Assembly: GCA_025041195.1 (NCBI GenBank)
Contig: JAKCFM010000001.1
Coordinates: 1,984,001 to 2,048,000 of the forward strand
Reading direction: 5' to 3'
Length of the DNA stretch: 64,000 bases
Source of the DNA: Halobacteriales archaeon YIM A00013
GTDB lineage: Archaea > Halobacteriota > Halobacteria > Halobacteriales > Haloarculaceae
Of this stretch, positions 62,645 to 64,000 are shown one piece after another. The notes under the pieces are model-generated. The model was not told the DNA's origin. It saw only the letters and a program-made list of their open reading frames with translations, and made no database searches. The first letter of the stretch is position 1, and every line of letters begins with the position of its first letter. Position numbers and translations under genes: made by a program.

Positions 62645-63280
62645 ATGGCGGAAAAAACTGCTGTGCGGGAGGGCTACGATCAACTCGCCGAAACCTACAC
62701 CGAGAGTCGAACAATTACGTCGCCGGCAACAGAGATTGCCCGATCGTTTGCCGGTGGTTTTTCGTCGGGAGATCGGCTGCTCGACGCTGGCTGTGGTGGT
62801 GGCAAGCCAGTGCTCTCGTTGCTCACCGAGCACGCCCGCACGGTCGGTATTGATTTTTCACGGGCACAGCTCGACATTGCCAGATCAAACGCACCATCGA
62901 GTGAACTGGCGATGGGCGACCTCACACAACTTCCGTACGGTAACGATACGTTTGCGGGGATCGTCTGTTACTGGGCGTTGATTCACGTTCCGTTGGACGA
63001 GCACCAGGCTGTTATCGATGAGTTCGCGCGGTTGCTCGAACCAGGCGGTCGGTTGCTTCTCATCGAAGGAACAAACGCGTGGACTGGCGAGAACGACGGC
63101 TGGCTTGAGACTGACGTTCGAATGGAGTGGGAAATCGCGGGCGAAACAACAACGGCAACGCAGCTCGAACGCGCCGGATTCGAGATCATCGATCGGACGC
63201 GGGTTGCAGAAAACATGACAGACGATGGTTCGGATGAGCTGCCCTGGGTCGTGTTCGAGGGAGCGGTTGTGGATTACTGA
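62645..63280 (+). CDS. Class I SAM-dependent methyltransferase
   Basis: 211 residues. Motif I LLDAGCGGGKPVLSLL, followed by VGIDFSRAQL and motif LPYGNDTFAGIVCYWALIHV, the typical SAM-binding order. FARLLEPGGRLLLIEG is motif III-like. Converges with and overlaps the propeller-type gene by 7 bp. Substrate unknown. Confidence 0.85.
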   Translation: MAEKTAVREGYDQLAETYTESRTITSPATEIARSFAGGFSSGDRLLDAGCGGGKPVLSLLTEHARTVGIDFSRAQLDIARSNAPSSELAMGDLTQLPYGNDTFAGIVCYWALIHVPLDEHQAVIDEFARLLEPGGRLLLIEGTNAWTGENDGWLETDVRMEWEIAGETTTATQLERAGFEIIDRTRVAENMTDDGSDELPWVVFEGAVVDY

Positions 63281-64000
63281 TTGGCGGTGAGCTCCAGATA
63301 GCCACCGAAACCACTCGAGATGAGTCCGCCAACCAACACGAGCACGTGGAGTTCAGTCACCCAGAACGGGAGCGCAACCACGTGTCGCGCGCTGTCGAGT
63401 AGATAGGAGACCACCGGAATGGAGATTCGACTGTTGCTGTTGACCGATGAATCATCGGTCGAGAGCACGGGGCCGGTCGCGTTCTCTCCAACGCCGACGT
63501 AATCGGCCTCGTATGGCAGGTAGTTTGCCTGATGGCTCCAGAGCTCCGTTCCGTTCTCATCAACCATGACGACGCGGTTGTTCAGCGTGTCAGTGATAAG
63601 CGTCCGGCCATCGGGGAGTCGGTCGGCATCGCGTGGCCAGTCGAACGGCACCTCGCCGGTGTCGTGGAGCGTCCACCCTGGTGTCCAGTCGCCGTTTTCT
63701 CGGATCAGTTCGACGACGCGGTCGTTGTGGCTGTCAGCGACGAGCACTGCATCCTCGGTCAGTTGCTGTGGGTTGTGTTGCTGATTCAGCACGCGTTTCG
63801 ATTCGTCGGCGTTGATCACCTGCTGGACGCCAGCCCCGCGTTCGATGATCACGAGCTGTTTTGCGTTTCTGACGCTGACGAGAAAGCGATCATTACCAAG
63901 AAAATCCACGTCGTTGATGTGGAGCCAGTCGGTTTTCGTTGGGTCTGGGGGCGCGTCGTATCGACTCGATGCGTTCCAGCTCCAGGTGATTTCGTCGCCG
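63274..64000 (-). CDS. Arylsulfotransferase/NHL-like propeller protein, 5' end outside window
   Basis: At least 242 residues in frame to the right edge, so the start lies outside. WLHINDVDFLGNDRFLVSVR, VADSHNDRVVELIREN and DRLPDGRTLITDTLNNRVV show repeated propeller blades of the arylsulfotransferase (ASST)/NHL kind seen in haloarchaea. Ends in a hydrophobic C-terminal segment (HVLVLVGGLISSGF). Sulfotransferase activity is not shown; the catalytic histidine may lie in the missing part. Confidence 0.65.
   Translation of the reverse strand, partial: GDEITWSWNASSRYDAPPDPTKTDWLHINDVDFLGNDRFLVSVRNAKQLVIIERGAGVQQVINADESKRVLNQQHNPQQLTEDAVLVADSHNDRVVELIRENGDWTPGWTLHDTGEVPFDWPRDADRLPDGRTLITDTLNNRVVMVDENGTELWSHQANYLPYEADYVGVGENATGPVLSTDDSSVNSNSRISIPVVSYLLDSARHVVALPFWVTELHVLVLVGGLISSGFGGYLELTANQ

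Overview
The window is a stretch of haloarchaeal (class Halobacteria) chromosome with medium-high GC. The evidence is acidic proteins, TATA-box promoters with short or absent leaders, Tat-type twin-arginine signals, LysW-dependent arginine synthesis, a TrmY methyltransferase, HTH-10 (bacterioopsin-activator type) regulators, a haloarchaeal-type tRNA-Pro and a bacterial-type NasA/NarK/NirA nitrate pathway. No plasmid or viral replication genes are seen. The exact genus cannot be read from the sequence.

Layout. 1-1.4 kb: a truncated copy of a repeated gene cassette (minus strand) and a frameshifted unknown gene. 1.4-7.4 kb: a minus-strand trio (ComB-like, TIM-barrel, creatininase-like) divergent from a three-gene ECF-type ABC importer. 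7.4-11.5 kb: an accessory patch with a second cassette, the tail of a further copy, two dispersed repeat families, a coiled-coil protein, a CopG antitoxin with a broken RelE-type toxin, two lone 30-nt CRISPR-repeat-like sequences and tRNA-Pro(CGG). 11.5-16.4 kb: trmY, a DsbA-like lipoprotein and three overlapping sugar-nucleotide epimerase genes. 17-25.9 kb: the complete arginine pathway through the carrier protein ArgW/LysW (argW-X-C-B-D-E-F plus argG-argH). 26-33.8 kb: an XPD/DinG-type helicase, a 12-residue-repeat protein, a GDPD phosphodiesterase, threonine synthase, a HAD hydrolase and a beta-propeller protein. 33.9-40.7 kb: two more cassettes in direct orientation, flanking a membrane protein, two paralogous Tat-exported proteins, an MFS transporter and an HTH-10 regulator. 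41.4-53.6 kb: VapBC, Tmk, an epimerase-like protein, a Hel308-like helicase, a second HTH-10/MFS module, exported proteins, a radical SAM enzyme, a PEBP protein, a DUF373 protein and riboflavin synthase. 53.9-62.3 kb: nitrate and ammonium assimilation (NasA, NarK, NirA, an Lrp regulator and an Amt fused to GlnK). The window ends in a methyltransferase and a truncated propeller-type protein.

The most interesting system is the cassette at 1-560 (minus), about 7616-8399, 33897-34720 and 39917-40737. Each copy has a TATA box, a roughly 100-nt leader able to form two or three hairpins, a 45-residue four-cysteine microprotein gene, and a 4-bp-overlapping gene for a protein with a conserved CxxCx4CxH motif followed by a helix. 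Hairpin pairing is maintained despite base changes between copies. In three copies the microprotein start codon lies in a second hairpin that competes with a leader hairpin. One downstream gene is broken by a stop codon, and the 182-bp tail of another copy survives at 8536-8717 with mostly silent differences. I do not recognise the cassette as a described system; its function is unknown.

Several genes are broken by an extra base in or next to short homopolymers. This could be real decay or assembly error, and the two cannot be separated here.
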